Below are positions 33,724 through 44,487 of a stretch of 64,000 bases of DNA, one piece after another. The position numbers were made by a program, and so were the translations under genes. The notes below the pieces were generated by a model, which did not search any database, was not told the origin of the DNA, and saw nothing but the letters and a program-made list of their open reading frames with translations. Source of the DNA: Bremia lactucae (taxonomy: Eukaryota; Oomycota; Peronosporomycetes; Peronosporales; Peronosporaceae); contig NC_090619.1 of NCBI RefSeq assembly GCF_004359215.1, positions 5,541,493-5,605,492 of the forward strand, written 5' to 3'. Position 1 is the stretch's first letter. Every line of letters starts with the position of its first letter.

Positions 33724-33728
33724 CTATT
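33724..33728. other. Target-site duplication, left (CTATT)
   Basis: Five bases CTATT border the left LTR of the D element. The same CTATT is at 40802-40806 after the right LTR. Confidence 0.85.
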
Positions 33729-34209
33729 TGTAGCGGAGCTACCTCGCTCCTAAAGTCAGAGGAAGACTTGCAGACTTAGAGAGTCACTTAGTTCTATTGA
33801 ATTAATGGGTTTAATAACTCAGAGAGTCGTACAAGCTATTAAACCTTAAGGAATCCTAGTTCAAGGGATTCAGGGGTTCGTAGAACCAAGTGGCAACTAG
33901 TGCCCAAGAGGATATACCTCAGAAAGGCTTCTATCTCTTACAGATCAATGCGCAAGCCTTAGAAAGACACTTAACGCTTTAAGATTAAATAGAAGAACTG
34001 CACTTTATTTAATTATTTATATCTAAAAACCTTACCCTAGCTAAATAGATTTTGGCGGCCAGATTTATATCTGGCGGCGACCACATTTGTTACCCATAAT
34101 AAATGAAATTTAAGTAACTAACTATTTTAAAATTAGATAAAAGGGTATTTTACCCATAAAGTCAATGTATCACAACAACGGTTCTCCAACCGATGTGTGC
34201 CCCATTACA
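33729..34209 (-). repeat. LTR family D, 3' LTR
   Basis: On the plus strand it runs TGTAGCGGAGCTACC to GTGCCCCATTACA. Just inside, 34210-34219 is a run of ten C, a pure poly-G polypurine tract on the element's strand. Confidence 0.95.
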
Positions 34210-34318
34210 CCCCCCCCCATCAGACTGTTGACACCGAGTGACAACATTCGCTTCATTTCCTCTTTGAGGTTGGAACCTAAACAGCTAACCGTTCGGTTGT
34301 ATTTTTCATTCCTTTGTC

Positions 34319-35460
34319 TCATGACAATCAAGCGTGAGTCACAGACTCTTAGCACCTTCCTCGACGATGAGGGAATGGTGGACTTTGAAAATTACTCTCA
34401 ATTAGAAGAGGAGGAAAAGAGCATCGTTTGCTTACGCCTTCTCCTCCGGATGAACGTCGGCGGGCCCCGAATTCGTTCCCAGAACGTGGTGCCGCTGATG
34501 TCTTAACTGCATTGAGCAGGACACGGGACCCTGAAGATAACATATCAGTACGAACACGCTCGATGAAGAGCAAGAGCAGATAATCCTCATAGAGGAAAGA
34601 GCTCATCGTCGAGCTGCCGAGATAGCGAAAGCTAAAGCTCATAGTGAATATAGATTCGCTCCGCTTATTGCGGACGAGCGACTCAAAGAGAAAGCGGGTT
34701 AAAGCTTGGCCATCTGGATCTCTGGTACCCGGCGAGGACGCCGGAGGAGATCGCTGCCCGCGACGCTCTTCATGAGTAATACCTTATGCCGAAGGTAATG
34801 ACGCGCAGCCAGTATCTGACGCAATTACGTGATCAAGCCCGTGGAGCTTCGGTGACCTCTATGAAGAAAATTCCGATCGTTTTGTTTCCAAACGAAACAA
34901 GGACTGAAAACGAAGTCTCATTTGAGAAATGGGTTCACCGGGCCATCAAACTCCGTAATATCTGGAATATCGAGAGTCTGCAGATAGAGGTGATGTTTGT
35001 TTGGAACAAAAGCTCCACTTCAACTTTGCTAAGGTTAAGGTTAAAGGCCAGTTACGTTCTGCATTTACTGCCACAACACGAAGAAAGGCCTAGCCAATAT
35101 TTCAGTGCTTCGGTTGACCGTACAAAACCAAGGATCGAAGCCGCACTGAAGCTTTAGATCCACCTAATCCCACGTTTAGTGGTGGGAAGCGTCGTTTGAC
35201 GCGAGTTGACCCTCGAGCTTGGCGCTCAAAAACGTCAACGGCGTACTGGCAATCTTGCCGAAGAGGTACCTCGAACTCCCAAGAGTTTTCAGAAGAGGGG
35301 TACCCTAGCCTCCAGTAAAGCGCGGGCGCAATTTGGTCTTGAAGACCGCGGAAATCAAGTTGGTAGGTAGGTTCTTAGCGTTCAGTAAAACTCGGTCTTC
35401 GACCATGTAAGAATTAATACAGCCTCTACCTTTGGCATCTGCTTGTTCTTTTTGTTTGTC
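34319..35460 (+). pseudogene. Antisense ORF of the D element, between integrase and 3' LTR
   Basis: Opposite strand to gag-pol. From about 34319 the frame reads MTIKRESQTLSTFLDDEGMV then an acidic QLEEEEKSIV. Frame changes lead to an Arg-rich stretch and then EEERAHRRAAEIAKAKAHSE-like helices near 34590. The frame at 34786-35157 reads MTRSQYLTQLRDQARGASVT, KKIPIVLFPNE, then EVSFEKWVHRAIKLRNIWNI. The latter aligns with 19916-19710 in another D-type copy. It does not obviously match the A/B antisense protein, although position and orientation are the same. Function unknown; this copy is broken by frameshifts. Confidence 0.45.
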
Positions 35461-35492
35461 TTGACTACCAGCCATCGTATCCCTTACGTGTC

Positions 35493-36420
35493 TTAAACAC
35501 TAAATCGCGTCGCGAGAAACTCGCTAACTTGTTTCCGAACGGTAACAGGGCTGATACCAGCAAGCCTATCGGCTAATTCTCCCCCACCAAGCCCTAAACC
35601 ACGCAGTGGGATCATTAATGGAACGCGTGGGTGGGTAAGACCGTTTACATAGAACGGAGTATAGCCTGTAGAGGCATGAACAGCGTTATCTAACGCAAAC
35701 TCCACCTCTGGGAGCATTGTGCTCCAGCGCTTTGGTGTCTGAGCACACACGCTGCGTAAAACGTCTTCAATGATGCGATTGTTCAGTTTGACCATCGGTC
35801 TGCGGATGGTCCGCAGTGGACATATCCAATCTGGTGCCAAGCACTCGGAAAATTGATTTCCAGAATTTACCCGTGAAACGATCACGATCAGAGACAATTG
35901 CCACTGGCAAACCATGTTGTCGAAAGACGCGATCGATAAACAGCTTAGCTGTACCCTCTCCATCAATGGAATCCGGCACAACCGCTAAGTGAGCCATTTT
36001 GCTCAAACGGTCAACAAAGACCACTATACCGGAATTACCGGCTGAATCTTTAGGTAGCCCAATAAAAAATCCATACTAATGGACTCTCAGCAACCTTTGG
36101 GGACGGAAAGACTCGCCAGTGGCGCAGCAGCATGTGCCGAGGGTTTAACCCGTTGGCACGTTTCGCATGTGCGAACATATGTGCTGACCCATTTATAGAG
36201 AGTTTGGGCCACCAATAACTCTGGCTAATAGAGCCGTAGGTCTTTTCCCTACCGAAATGACCATTAAGGACAGTATCGTGTACCTCATAGAGGATTCGGT
36301 ACTTCAAATCCTCATCATGAAAAACAACGACGCGGAGGGTCCGCGATGTCTGTGCAATAAAGCAACAGGTTGTTATCGATAGAAAATCGATGTAACCTTG
36401 CACGCAAATGTGCCGGTAAT
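35493..36420 (-). pseudogene. D element integrase
   Basis: Zinc-binding region (RILYEVHDTVLNGHFGREKT) and core blocks MVFVDRLSKMAHLAVVPDS, RVFRQHGLPVAIVSDRD and DHPQTDGQTEQ, then NAVHASTGYTPFYVNGLTHP. Frameshifts occur near 36030 and 35760, and Pro is missing from the usual SDRDPRF (SDRDRFTGKFW). The core would otherwise have its catalytic Asp residues. Confidence 0.85.
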
Positions 36421-36591
36421 TAAATACCTGAATCCGAGTTCTTTAAAGCTCGTAGCAGAATTCTTCCTTGGCGTAAGCCGGACGAATTAATTCAGGAATA
36501 GGTGACGAGATAGTCGTTAAATGAGAATGCTCTTAATCCGGCCTGCGTGATAACGCATCGACCAAAGCATTTTGCATGACGGGTTTATACT

Positions 36592-37870
36592 TCACCTCGA
36601 AGTTGTATTCCGCAAAAAAGGATAGCCACGGGCCATTCTCTGTGAGAGATGGGGCGGCTTAGTCGCCGTGCGTAATGACGCGTGATCTGTATATATCACA
36701 AACGGCTTAGAGCCGAGCAGATGAACTCTGAATTTGACGAGAGCATACTTCATAGCAAGTAACTTTGTCATGAACTGGGTAGTTCTTTTCCGCAGCTTTA
36801 AGCTGCCTAGACTCGAACGCAATAACACGTTCGTGCCCATCAACATCTGTTTGTAACAGAGCACTGCCAATGGCAAAATCTGATGCCTCACAGACGACAC
36901 TGAAAGGCCAATTTGGGTTTGGCAGTGCCAGAATAGGGGCATGGATAAGACTATCCTTAACTGCTCGAATAGAATTATTTTCGGTGCTAGTCCAGCACCA
37001 TTCTGAATTCTTTTTGAAGAGATTCGATAATGGCCTAGCCATATCAGCGTAATTTTCGCTATATTGGTGTAAATAATTGGCGAGACCCAACCACTGACGC
37101 AAATCCTTTTGGTTTTTAGGAACCGGCCAATCTACTATGGCTTCAACCTTAGCGGGATCCCCTCTAAGGCCTCGCTTTCTAATGAAGCACCCTAAGAAAG
37201 GAATTCGTCTGTGCCAAAAAGCATTTAGATGCATTGGCATACAATTTATTTGTGCGCATGCACTCGAGCACTGCTAGCAAATGGTCTAAATGGTTTTCCA
37301 TATCCGACCGACCCTGCTCTGCACGACTATGGACAAAAATGTCATTGAAATAAGTCTGTGCATAACCTCGATGAGGGCGAAATAGTTGCGTCACTAGACG
37401 ATTAAATGTTGCCAAAGCGCTGAAAGCCCTTGTGGCATAACCAGCCACTCCCATAACATGCCGCTTAGGGTGCTAACCGCTGTAAGCGGGATATCGCTAT
37501 CTCGCATGAGCAATTGGTAGTAACCATCGACTAAGTCCAATGCACTGTACATTTAACATCCCACCATATTGTTCTGAAGAACATCCTTTCTAGGAATGGG
37601 GGTTTGTGCTGGTAAAGTGACAGCATTAAGCTTATTAAAGGCATGTACAATGCCATTTACCATTTGGCTTTTTGATACAAAATGTCGGTGTCGAATGAGG
37701 AGATTTGCTCTCTCATACCATTCCAGCCTCGTGCTTAGCACCGAAGAGATCGTCAATGACGTCACATTGCTCCTTTGGTAAAGGCCATTGTCTTGTGACA
37801 CAGTATTTGGTTCCCGTAATCAATTCAATTTCATGACGAACACCTCTATCCGGAGGTAAACAGATGGTGG
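36592..37870 (-). pseudogene. D element reverse transcriptase and RNase H
   Basis: RT fingers near 37640 (AFNKLNAVTLPAQTPIPRKD), palm near 37350, and RT thumb at 37140-36990 (EAIVDWPVPKNQKDLRQWLG). RNase H follows (VVCEASDFAIGSALLQTDVD at about 36890, where the usual first Asp is Glu, then YTDHASLRT and LSQRMARG). The polymerase motif Y-F-D-D is Y-F-N-D (TYFNDIFVHSRAE, near 37350), losing a metal-binding Asp. Frameshifts separate the blocks. Confidence 0.88.
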
Positions 37871-38639
37871 GTTATTACATACCACATCTTGGATTTCCTT
37901 AATGAAGGAATAAAAGGGATCCAGAGGATCTTTAAGGATCGATGACCCATTTCTCGCACTAAGTGCAGCTTTTGTGTCATCCAGGACGGCTTCGTCTAGA
38001 AGTGACGATGAGTTTAACTCAACCATAGGTCGATTGACCACCATTTCAGATAAGTCACCAGCTTTTAAGGCTCGACCGCACTCATCAATAGACATCTCGT
38101 CTAGCTCTAAAAGAGCATGCAACGAGGGGATTGCCGCAAGGTTAACTTCCCCCTCAATGTTACCGGTTACGCCATTTACAAGCGTATGTACTTGCTCACT
38201 CGTATCACTTTGTGAGGGTATACACGCTTCGTGTCCATCCTGTCTTGGAGGGGAGACAATACGCCTCTTAGAGGCCGGGACATTCACGTCCCCAGCTTTT
38301 CCAGCCTGTATTGGTTCTATACACGACATGGTATCTAATTTGACATCCGACAAGGAGTTAGGTAACTCAACTTCCTTATCCAGCGAACGTTTACGTGTCG
38401 CTTCACGTGCATTGGGAGAATTTGACCTAAAATTCCCTGGCGAACTGCCAATAGTGTCACTATTGACACTCAGTATGGTGCCACCTCGGCCGACCCACCC
38501 GGTGGGCTTAGACGTGCCACTCCACGTATCTCAGGGATATTGCACCCTTGAAGATTCGGCCTTAGGCCAACAATGCTTTCAGCATTTAGTGAATCGTTAT
38601 TATAACGAGTGTCACTCGACAGAGTGCCGTTCCACTTAT

Positions 38640-39310
38640 TTCTGCTGAGTCGGGCTCAGAATTAATGTTTTTAATATTAGAGATTATTAGCTCAGACATG
38701 CCGATGTCTAAAACTCTCTAAAACTCTCAGACTCATTCAATGATCCGCACCAATCGCGCTTTTGTTGCCTAGCAAAGGTGGGTTCGTTACTATCCAAAAC
38801 TTTGCTAGGAACATTGAGCGTGGCGCCTAAGGTCTTAAACCTCCAATCGATCCATGGCTCACGGTGTTCTAACCAGGCCATACCAAGGATGAGATCATAT
38901 CTCGAATCCAAATCAAGGACGAGACAGCGTTTCATACTGTCAAAGTCCAGAAACTTTATACCTAAGTTCAATGGAACTTTGGGAACAGTGACACGAGTCC
39001 CAGTCGCTAAGCGATGTATCACCTTCATGCGCTCTAAGCGCCTCAACGTATTGCTGACTTCCTTCAAGGGAAAGGCTTCGAGCATAATTGCAAGACGCTC
39101 CTGAGTCAATTAAAATTGACCACGGCTTATCAAAGCCCTTTACAGCCGCTTGAGCGACTAGCAAGCCAGGCTTGAACTCTCGCCCCGTGCCATTTAGCAC
39201 CGAGCTAGTTAGGGCTAGGTTCTGTTTATTCTCACCTCCTTGAGGATCGACAGAGCCTAGGTCTTCCCCAGTAGGGCACCCCGCACCTACTGGGTATCGA
39301 CGTTTTCCCG
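38640..39310 (-). pseudogene. D element protease and pol leader (-1 frame to gag)
   Basis: From the gag end the -1 frame is open through the stem-loop at 39294-39267, a linker, then VLNGTGREFKPGLLVAQAAV and the active site SILIDSGASCNYA (about 39110), a normal D-S-G. A frameshift near 39080 separates the C-terminal half, which reads VLDLDSRYDLILGMAWLEHR in the next frame. Confidence 0.8.
39267..39309 (-). promoter_or_regulatory. Stem-loop at the D gag/pol frame junction
   Basis: Minus strand: CCCAGTAGG...CCTACTGGG (39294-39267), a 9-bp perfect stem with possible inner pairs. As in family A the gag stop TAG (39289-39287) lies in the 5' arm and pol is in the -1 frame. Upstream is GGGAAAAC (39309-39302), which does not form a standard heptamer in the gag frame. 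Confidence 0.55.
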
Positions 39311-40263
39311 CACCGTACCGGATCTCTGGTATAGGTCGGAGTTGAAGCTCTTTCGAGCTTTACGCGAATTTTGAAGAGGGCAGGCAGGGCGTAAATGTTC
39401 CGTGCTCCCGCATAGATAACATCTACGGATGGTCTTATGCTGTTTCACAGCTTGAAGAGCCTCTTCTCCTTCCTCAACGGGACTTAAATCCATAGGTTCC
39501 GCTCTATTGGACGGAACCCTTGTGCTCGAAGAGCTTGTTCGGTAGACAGGCGTGCTAACTTAAAGTTAAGCTCGGCGCTTAGCGCTATGGCAACTGCCTG
39601 TTCGAACGTAGCCGGATGAGATCGGTACAATTCCGTCCGGGCAACGCCCTCATTGAAACCCCCCATAAAGATGGTCACTACAATTGCTTCTTGCACCGGG
39701 TCTTGATGCATAGATGCAATGAGAATTATCAACTCCTGGACAAAGTCCCCTAAGGTTCTTTTACCCTGTCGAGTCGCTAGGAGCCGTGCTCGCATGCGAG
39801 CCTGATCAGGCGGTGCAAACATGCTGGACATTTGCTGTTTCAGCGAATCCCATGAGGGAAAAGCGTCGTTTAAGGACGTGCTGCACGAAAGTGCCCAGTC
39901 CATGGCTCTACCTCCAAGTTTGGTAATGGTCATAGCTACCTTTTGCGGTTCTGTTAAGAACAAGGCGGAATCAATGGACATTTCCATCTGCTTAATCTAA
40001 AAAGGGAGATTTTCTCCCTCTTTTCCCTCAAATGTTTTTACATTTACAGCTAGCGGGCGAGCCCTCGGCTCTGAGTCAGGCACAGAGATGTACCGGGTTG
40101 GCATAGATGCCGCTAAGTGGTCCTGTCTTCGTACCGCATGAAGGCTCTCTGGTCCCTGGGAAATAATAAATGCCACGTGCTCAAGCCAAAATAAGGTTTT
40201 GAGCTTGTTATAAGTGGTGCGTTGCGCTCCTGAAAATTCTGAAACCTCGTCTATTTTCGTAAG
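39287..40263 (-). pseudogene. gag: D element gag with one nonsense codon
   Basis: Open apart from a TAG at 39999-39997 (after ENLPF, where a Trp codon would fit). The capsid-like part reads QMEMSIDSALFLTEPQKVAM, GGRAMDWALS and LATRQGKRTLGDFVQEL. The C-terminal zinc knuckle is CYLCGSTEHLRPAC. Upstream, [19 protein letters not shown] belongs to the same frame. The exact start was not found. Confidence 0.85.
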
Positions 40264-40295
40264 AAATTAGTCTTGTAAAGACTCAGGCGTAGATT

Positions 40296-40312
40296 GACTA
40301 CGAGTGCTACCA
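40296..40312 (-). other. Primer-binding site, D element
   Basis: TGGTAGCACTCGTAGTC on the minus strand, two bases inside the 5' LTR. The first ten bases equal those of family A. Confidence 0.75.
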
Positions 40313-40314
40313 GG

Positions 40315-40801
40315 TGTAGCGGAGCTACCTCGCTCCTAAAGTCAGAGGAAGACTTGCAGACTTAGAGAGTCACTTAGTTCTTTTGAATTAATGGGTTTAA
40401 TAACTCAATGAGTCGTACAAGCTATTAAAGCTTAAGGAGTCCTAGTTCAAGGGATTCAGGGGTTCGTAGAACCAAGTGGCAACTAGTGCCCAACAGCATA
40501 TACCTTAGAACGGCTTCTATCTCTTACGGATCAATGCGCAAGCCTTAGAAAGACACTTAACGCTTTAAGATCAAAAAGAAGAACTGCACTTTACTTAATT
40601 ATTTTTATCTAAAAGCCTTTCCCTAGATAATTTAAAATAGATTTTGGCCGCCAGATTTATATCTGGCGGCGACCACATTTGTTACCAATAATAAATGAAA
40701 TTTAAGTAACTAACTATTTTAAAATTAGATAAAAGGGTATTTTACCCATAAAATCAATGTACCACAACAACGGATCTCCAACCGATGTGTGCCCCATTAC
40801 A
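40315..40801 (-). repeat. LTR family D, 5' LTR
   Basis: Same termini as 33729-34209, length 487. CTATT at 40802-40806 completes the target duplication. Confidence 0.95.
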
Positions 40802-40806
40802 CTATT

Positions 40807-41529
40807 TGGTCACCGTTAGTCTGATCAATCTCCATAGATTGCACCGAAATGCCTGCTTGTCCAATTTAGCACGTTTCGCTTTGTCAATGTGTGCGTAACC
40901 TTGAGCACCAAAAACGCGCATGTGTGATATGTCTGGCTTCAAGCCAAAACACATCTCAATTGGAGTCTTCGTCGGGGATGAGCGCACGTGACCCGTTAAT
41001 CACATACACAGCTGTGTTTATAGCTTCAGCCCACCACTTCTTTCCACTTGCATGTGATTTAGCATCGACCTTGCACGTTTCGTCAGTGTCCTATTCATTC
41101 GTTCAACCATTCCATTTTACTGGGGGGAATATGGCACTGTCGCTTGGTGTACTATACCAGCCTTGCGACAAACTTCTGCTAATTTCTTGTTAATGTGTTC
41201 GCCACCATTGTCAGTGCGAATGCATTTGATCTTGGAATTCAGTTGGTTTTCCATCATCGACTTGTATTCGATGAACTTTCCCAGCACTTCAGACTTATTA
41301 GCAATGAAGTATGTCACCACACAGCGCGAAAAATCATCCCGAAATGTAACAACGTATCGTGCTCCTACTTGAGACTTTGTCTACATTGGACCCATCACAT
41401 CACTGTGAACAATTTGGAGCAGTGATTTTGTCTTCACTTTGCCGTGACTTGACTTTGGAAATGGTTTGACTAACGACTTTCCAGTCACACATCCCTCACA
41501 AATTTCGTCTTGATCATCGACATCATCAC
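40807..41529 (-). pseudogene. Copia integrase core, decayed
   Basis: On the minus strand from the right: CEGCVTGKSLVKPFPKSSHG, then LQIVHSDVMGPM, then SKIKCIRTDNGGEHINKKLA and VHQATVPYSPQ near 41140. The C-terminal side is at 40987-40840 (TKTPIEMCFGLKPDISHMRV FGAQGYAHI). Catalytic D and E blocks are readable; stops occur after MGPM and elsewhere. Confidence 0.85.
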
Positions 41530-42050
41530 TCGTTGAATCGATCAATCGGCATCTCGACCCACAAATGGGCAGACAGTTATGGCTGCTGGAATTGGTACGA
41601 TTCGAATTATTCTGTAAAAGAATGTGCCAATTCGCATTGAAGACGTGGTGTACGTTCCAGAGCTGGATCGCAGACTGCTATCAATTTCTGTACTATCGGG
41701 AAAAGGATTGGATGTGACGTCTACGAACAATTCATGTGTAATAAGGAATGGTCAAGATGTGGTGGCGAAAGTAAACAAATTGGGGAAATTGTTTGTGATG
41801 GAATGTGGAACATTAGGATCGGCATTCACTATCGAAGTGTTTGGTTGTGGAATTAAAGATGTGAGTCCTAGTGTGTGGCATGCACGACTAGGACATCTTT
41901 CAATGAAGACGTTGAAAAATCTACACAATTTTGTGCAGAAGAAATAAATGTGCAAGCTTCGATCGAATCTCCAAAAAATCAGCCTGGTATGGGCACATGT
42001 GACTGCTCGCACAGCTGTCGAGTAGCCAAGCTTCCGAACCATGTTTACTA
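41530..42050 (+). pseudogene. Copia protease/pre-integrase segment in inverted orientation
   Basis: The plus strand reads MAAGIGTIRIIL, then PIRIEDVVYVPELDRRLLSI, NSCVIRNGQDVVAKVNKLGK and the pre-integrase WHARLGHLSMKTLKNLH. This is normal copia content lying between gag and integrase, but both neighbours are on the minus strand. The segment is therefore flipped in place. Homology ends near 42050 on the right and about 41530 on the left. Confidence 0.85.
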
Positions 42051-42059
42051 ACAGTAAAC

Positions 42060-42462
42060 GCTTCCTCGTTATTCTTCTTGTTAGTTTGAATCTTCCAACA
42101 GTCTTCTTTTTATGACCCTGTTATCCACATACGAAACACGCCCCGGTAAACTTGTTTCTTGTTTCCTTCGACCGAGAAACATTGCCCTTGAAGCTCCTTG
42201 TAGCCTTCAATGCAAGTTCACTTTTATCCTTGCGAGAAATGCCTTCGTATTCACGACGAAGCATTTCTTTGGCTTGGAAAATATCAATTTCCTTCATGTT
42301 CTCAATGATTCTGATGATCTGATCATACTCATCAGACAAGCTTCCAGGCAGTATAACGAGCTGCTCGTCAGACGAAACTTCGTCTCCGATGGCTTGCATG
42401 AAAATGCACAGCTCATCAAACTTTAGAAAGTGGACCAGTACACTCTCTCCCTTCTGCATCTT
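42060..42462 (-). pseudogene. Copia gag, C-terminal half
   Basis: Minus strand: VLVHFLKFDELCIFMQAIGD, LVILPGSLSDEYDQIIRIIE and LRREYEGISRKDKSELALKA, then a zinc-knuckle start CFVCG with a stop just after it, followed by QGHKKK. This is the UBN2/Gag type found in copia elements. Confidence 0.8.
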
Positions 42463-42464
42463 GA

Positions 42465-42680
42465 ACTCATGAAACGTTCTGCAATCGGTTTACATGCGCC
42501 AGTGGTGCGTGTTTTTCGATGGACCATCTGATCTATCGGATAGGTCTCGTAATACTGACGGACGATGCCCTCAACGTCAACAATTAGCTGGGAACGAGGT
42601 TCCCAGCTGTCATGTGAAGGTGGATAACCGCGCCAGCGAAACAAGATAACTAGTTCGCTGCCCCTTCACAACTATTGACG
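42465..42680 (-). pseudogene. Gypsy chromodomain fragment inside copia gag
   Basis: Minus strand: FRWRGYPPSHDSWEPRSQLI VDVEGIVRQYYETYP. This is very close to the A chromodomain at 30950-31251, with the same flanking VHRKTR..GA. About 215 bp of gypsy sequence separates two halves of copia gag, with no LTR attached. Confidence 0.75.
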
Positions 42681-42689
42681 CATCTGCAC

Positions 42690-42975
42690 ACGGTTGTGAA
42701 TACTTCTTCGAAGTAAAAAACTCTTAACTATCTCCCAAGCTTCTGCAGCCGTGCCTGCATTTCGAACCATGGACTGTAGACTTGGGATGATTGACGTACA
42801 CACAATCGCGAAGGCCTTCATATCATTGATTTCCATATCGACGCGTCGGCCCTTGTGGCACTTGGTGCCTTCGTCGCGTCGATGGCTCCAGTAGCCCTTT
42901 CTTGGCTAAATTCATCCGAGCATTTAACTCCCAAACAAAGTAGTTGTCCGTGCTGAGACCTCATTCGCCTTACCC
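42690..42975 (-). pseudogene. Copia gag, N-terminal half
   Basis: Minus strand: TDNYFVWELNARMNLAKKGY, then VDMEINDMKAFAIVCTSIIP, MVRNAGTAAEAWEIVKSFL. Matches the start of copia Gag (FxGxNYxxWxxRM pattern). Open over most of its length. Confidence 0.7.
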
Positions 42976-43031
42976 ACGTTTGGCTCATAACCTGTTGGGG
43001 TATGACAACACACAGCGTAAAATTGTCTTTG
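42976..43031 (-). other. Copia primer-binding site and truncated 5' LTR
   Basis: Minus strand: LTR end CATACCCCAACA (43004-42993) followed by GGTTATGAGCCAAACG. The complement GGCTCATAACC reads like the anticodon loop of initiator tRNA-Met, the half-tRNA priming known for Drosophila copia. The LTR is cut at 43031 by an A LTR. Confidence 0.65.
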
Positions 43032-43473
43032 TGTAACGAGGTGTATCGTTACATGAAATTAACACCTAAAGGTTGTTAATTAATATATTATTTAAAAGGT
43101 AGATAATATTTGAAGAATATTACTTTACGTGGTAATATTCTAAAAGTTTATTCATTGGTAGATATAGACCATTATATATATCTTTCTCCGCGGTCCAGTC
43201 AGCACTGGACAGCGTGCAAAGAGAGACAGATAAGACTTTATTTCATGGTTTGTATAAGTTCATAATTAAGTTAGTATTATATAGATAGAAGCAGAAGAAC
43301 ATAATTATAATAAATACAGTTTTCAACTAACCCTCTATAAAGCAAGTGTTTTAAGGAGAAGACTTCCTCTGCACGTACTAGTGTACGTTAAGTGACGTAA
43401 GGCACCACTCGCAACTAAATTAGTGCGAAGTGGACATGTACTGAAGCAGTACAAGTCGTAGTGCCCCGTTACA
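43032..43473 (+). repeat. LTR family A (5' LTR), inserted into the copia LTR
   Basis: TGTAACGAGGTGTATCG to GTGCCCCGTTACA, followed by the primer-binding site TGGTAACACTTG at 43476. Confidence 0.88.
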
Positions 43474-43487
43474 CCTGGTAACACTTG

Positions 43488-44487
43488 TTGGTCATGCTGT
43501 CCGGCTTGGGCAGAGATGCCCTCCATTCAGCCATCGCCAAGTTTATACGACATGAAGTTGACGAGGCGAAGGAGAAGGTAGCCTTGCTTAAAAAACAAGG
43601 CTCTCAACAGGCAGAACTGTTGAGGTTGCAGCAGGTACAGACCCCTGTATTTGAGATGATGCACGCGTCGTCCCGAAACCTTAAAGATTGACATCTTTAA
43701 GTATATTGGAGTCGAAGAAGACTCCCTCGTAAGATGGTTTGTCGAGTTGGACGATGCCAAAGGGCACGTCACATCGACGAGCAAACGCAAGTCGCATTTG
43801 CTCAGTCAAATTTGGCAGGTCGTGCCAAAACTTGGGCACTACGCCTTAAGTTGCGCGACACATATGTCTTTTCATCGCTAGAGGCTCTTAAAGCCCGGCT
43901 CAAACAGACGTTTGAACCACCTGGGGCTAAGTTCAGAGCTCGATCAGAGCTTCTAAAACCCAAGCAAGGCAAGCGTGATGTTCACGCTTATGCCCAGCAC
44001 ATACGACTCTTAGCAAGTTGTGTCACAAACAACCTAGTTCATGAACAAACGTCGATTACGGTGTTCATGCAAGGTCTTACGGATGGTCCCGTAAGACCCA
44101 CCTGTTCCGCTTGGAACTGGATACGCTGAAGAAGCAATATCCGTTGTGGAACAGGAGGACTAATAGCTTGAGACAGGCTCAAGCTAGTTTGTCATCGTAT
44201 CGTCCTCCAAAACGACCATACTGGGAGATCCAGAGCCCATGGACCTCTCTTACGTCGAAAGCAAGAGACCTCGCTTTTCGAGCAATAAGCGATTGCAGAA
44301 ATGCCATCGCTGCTAAAAATTAGGACACTACGCTCATGAGTGTAGTGTCCCCACGCCCAGCACCGAAAGGTACTGAACGTAATTTTGGACCATATGCCAA
44401 AAAGGGCAGCAGTCGTGAGTCCGACGTTGTTGCGAAATTGCAACAGCGAGGCGGACCGCCAAAAAATGGTCGGGGTCAGTAGGGGCG
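43488..44487 (+). pseudogene. Family A gag, frameshifted
   Basis: Colinear with 249-1373. Reads LSGLGRDALHSAIAKFIRHE, then shifts near 43690 and continues DEQTQVAFAQSNLAGRAKTW to HEQTSITVFMQGLTDG. Further shifts occur near 44100 and 44215. The knuckle region near 44330 is degraded. Confidence 0.8.

Larger units (their letters stand above)
33729..40801 (-). mobile_element. Complete Ty3/gypsy element, family D (7073 bp), inserted in copia
   Basis: Both LTRs, primer-binding site, gag, protease, RT, RNase H, integrase and polypurine tract are present in standard order on the minus strand. A perfect 5-bp CTATT duplication flanks it and the copia reading resumes on each side, so the insertion is clean and younger than the copia element. 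The two LTRs (481 and 487 bp) differ by several substitutions and small indels, so it is not very recent. Pol is inactivated (YFDD changed to YFND, frameshifts) and gag has one nonsense codon. Confidence 0.95.
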
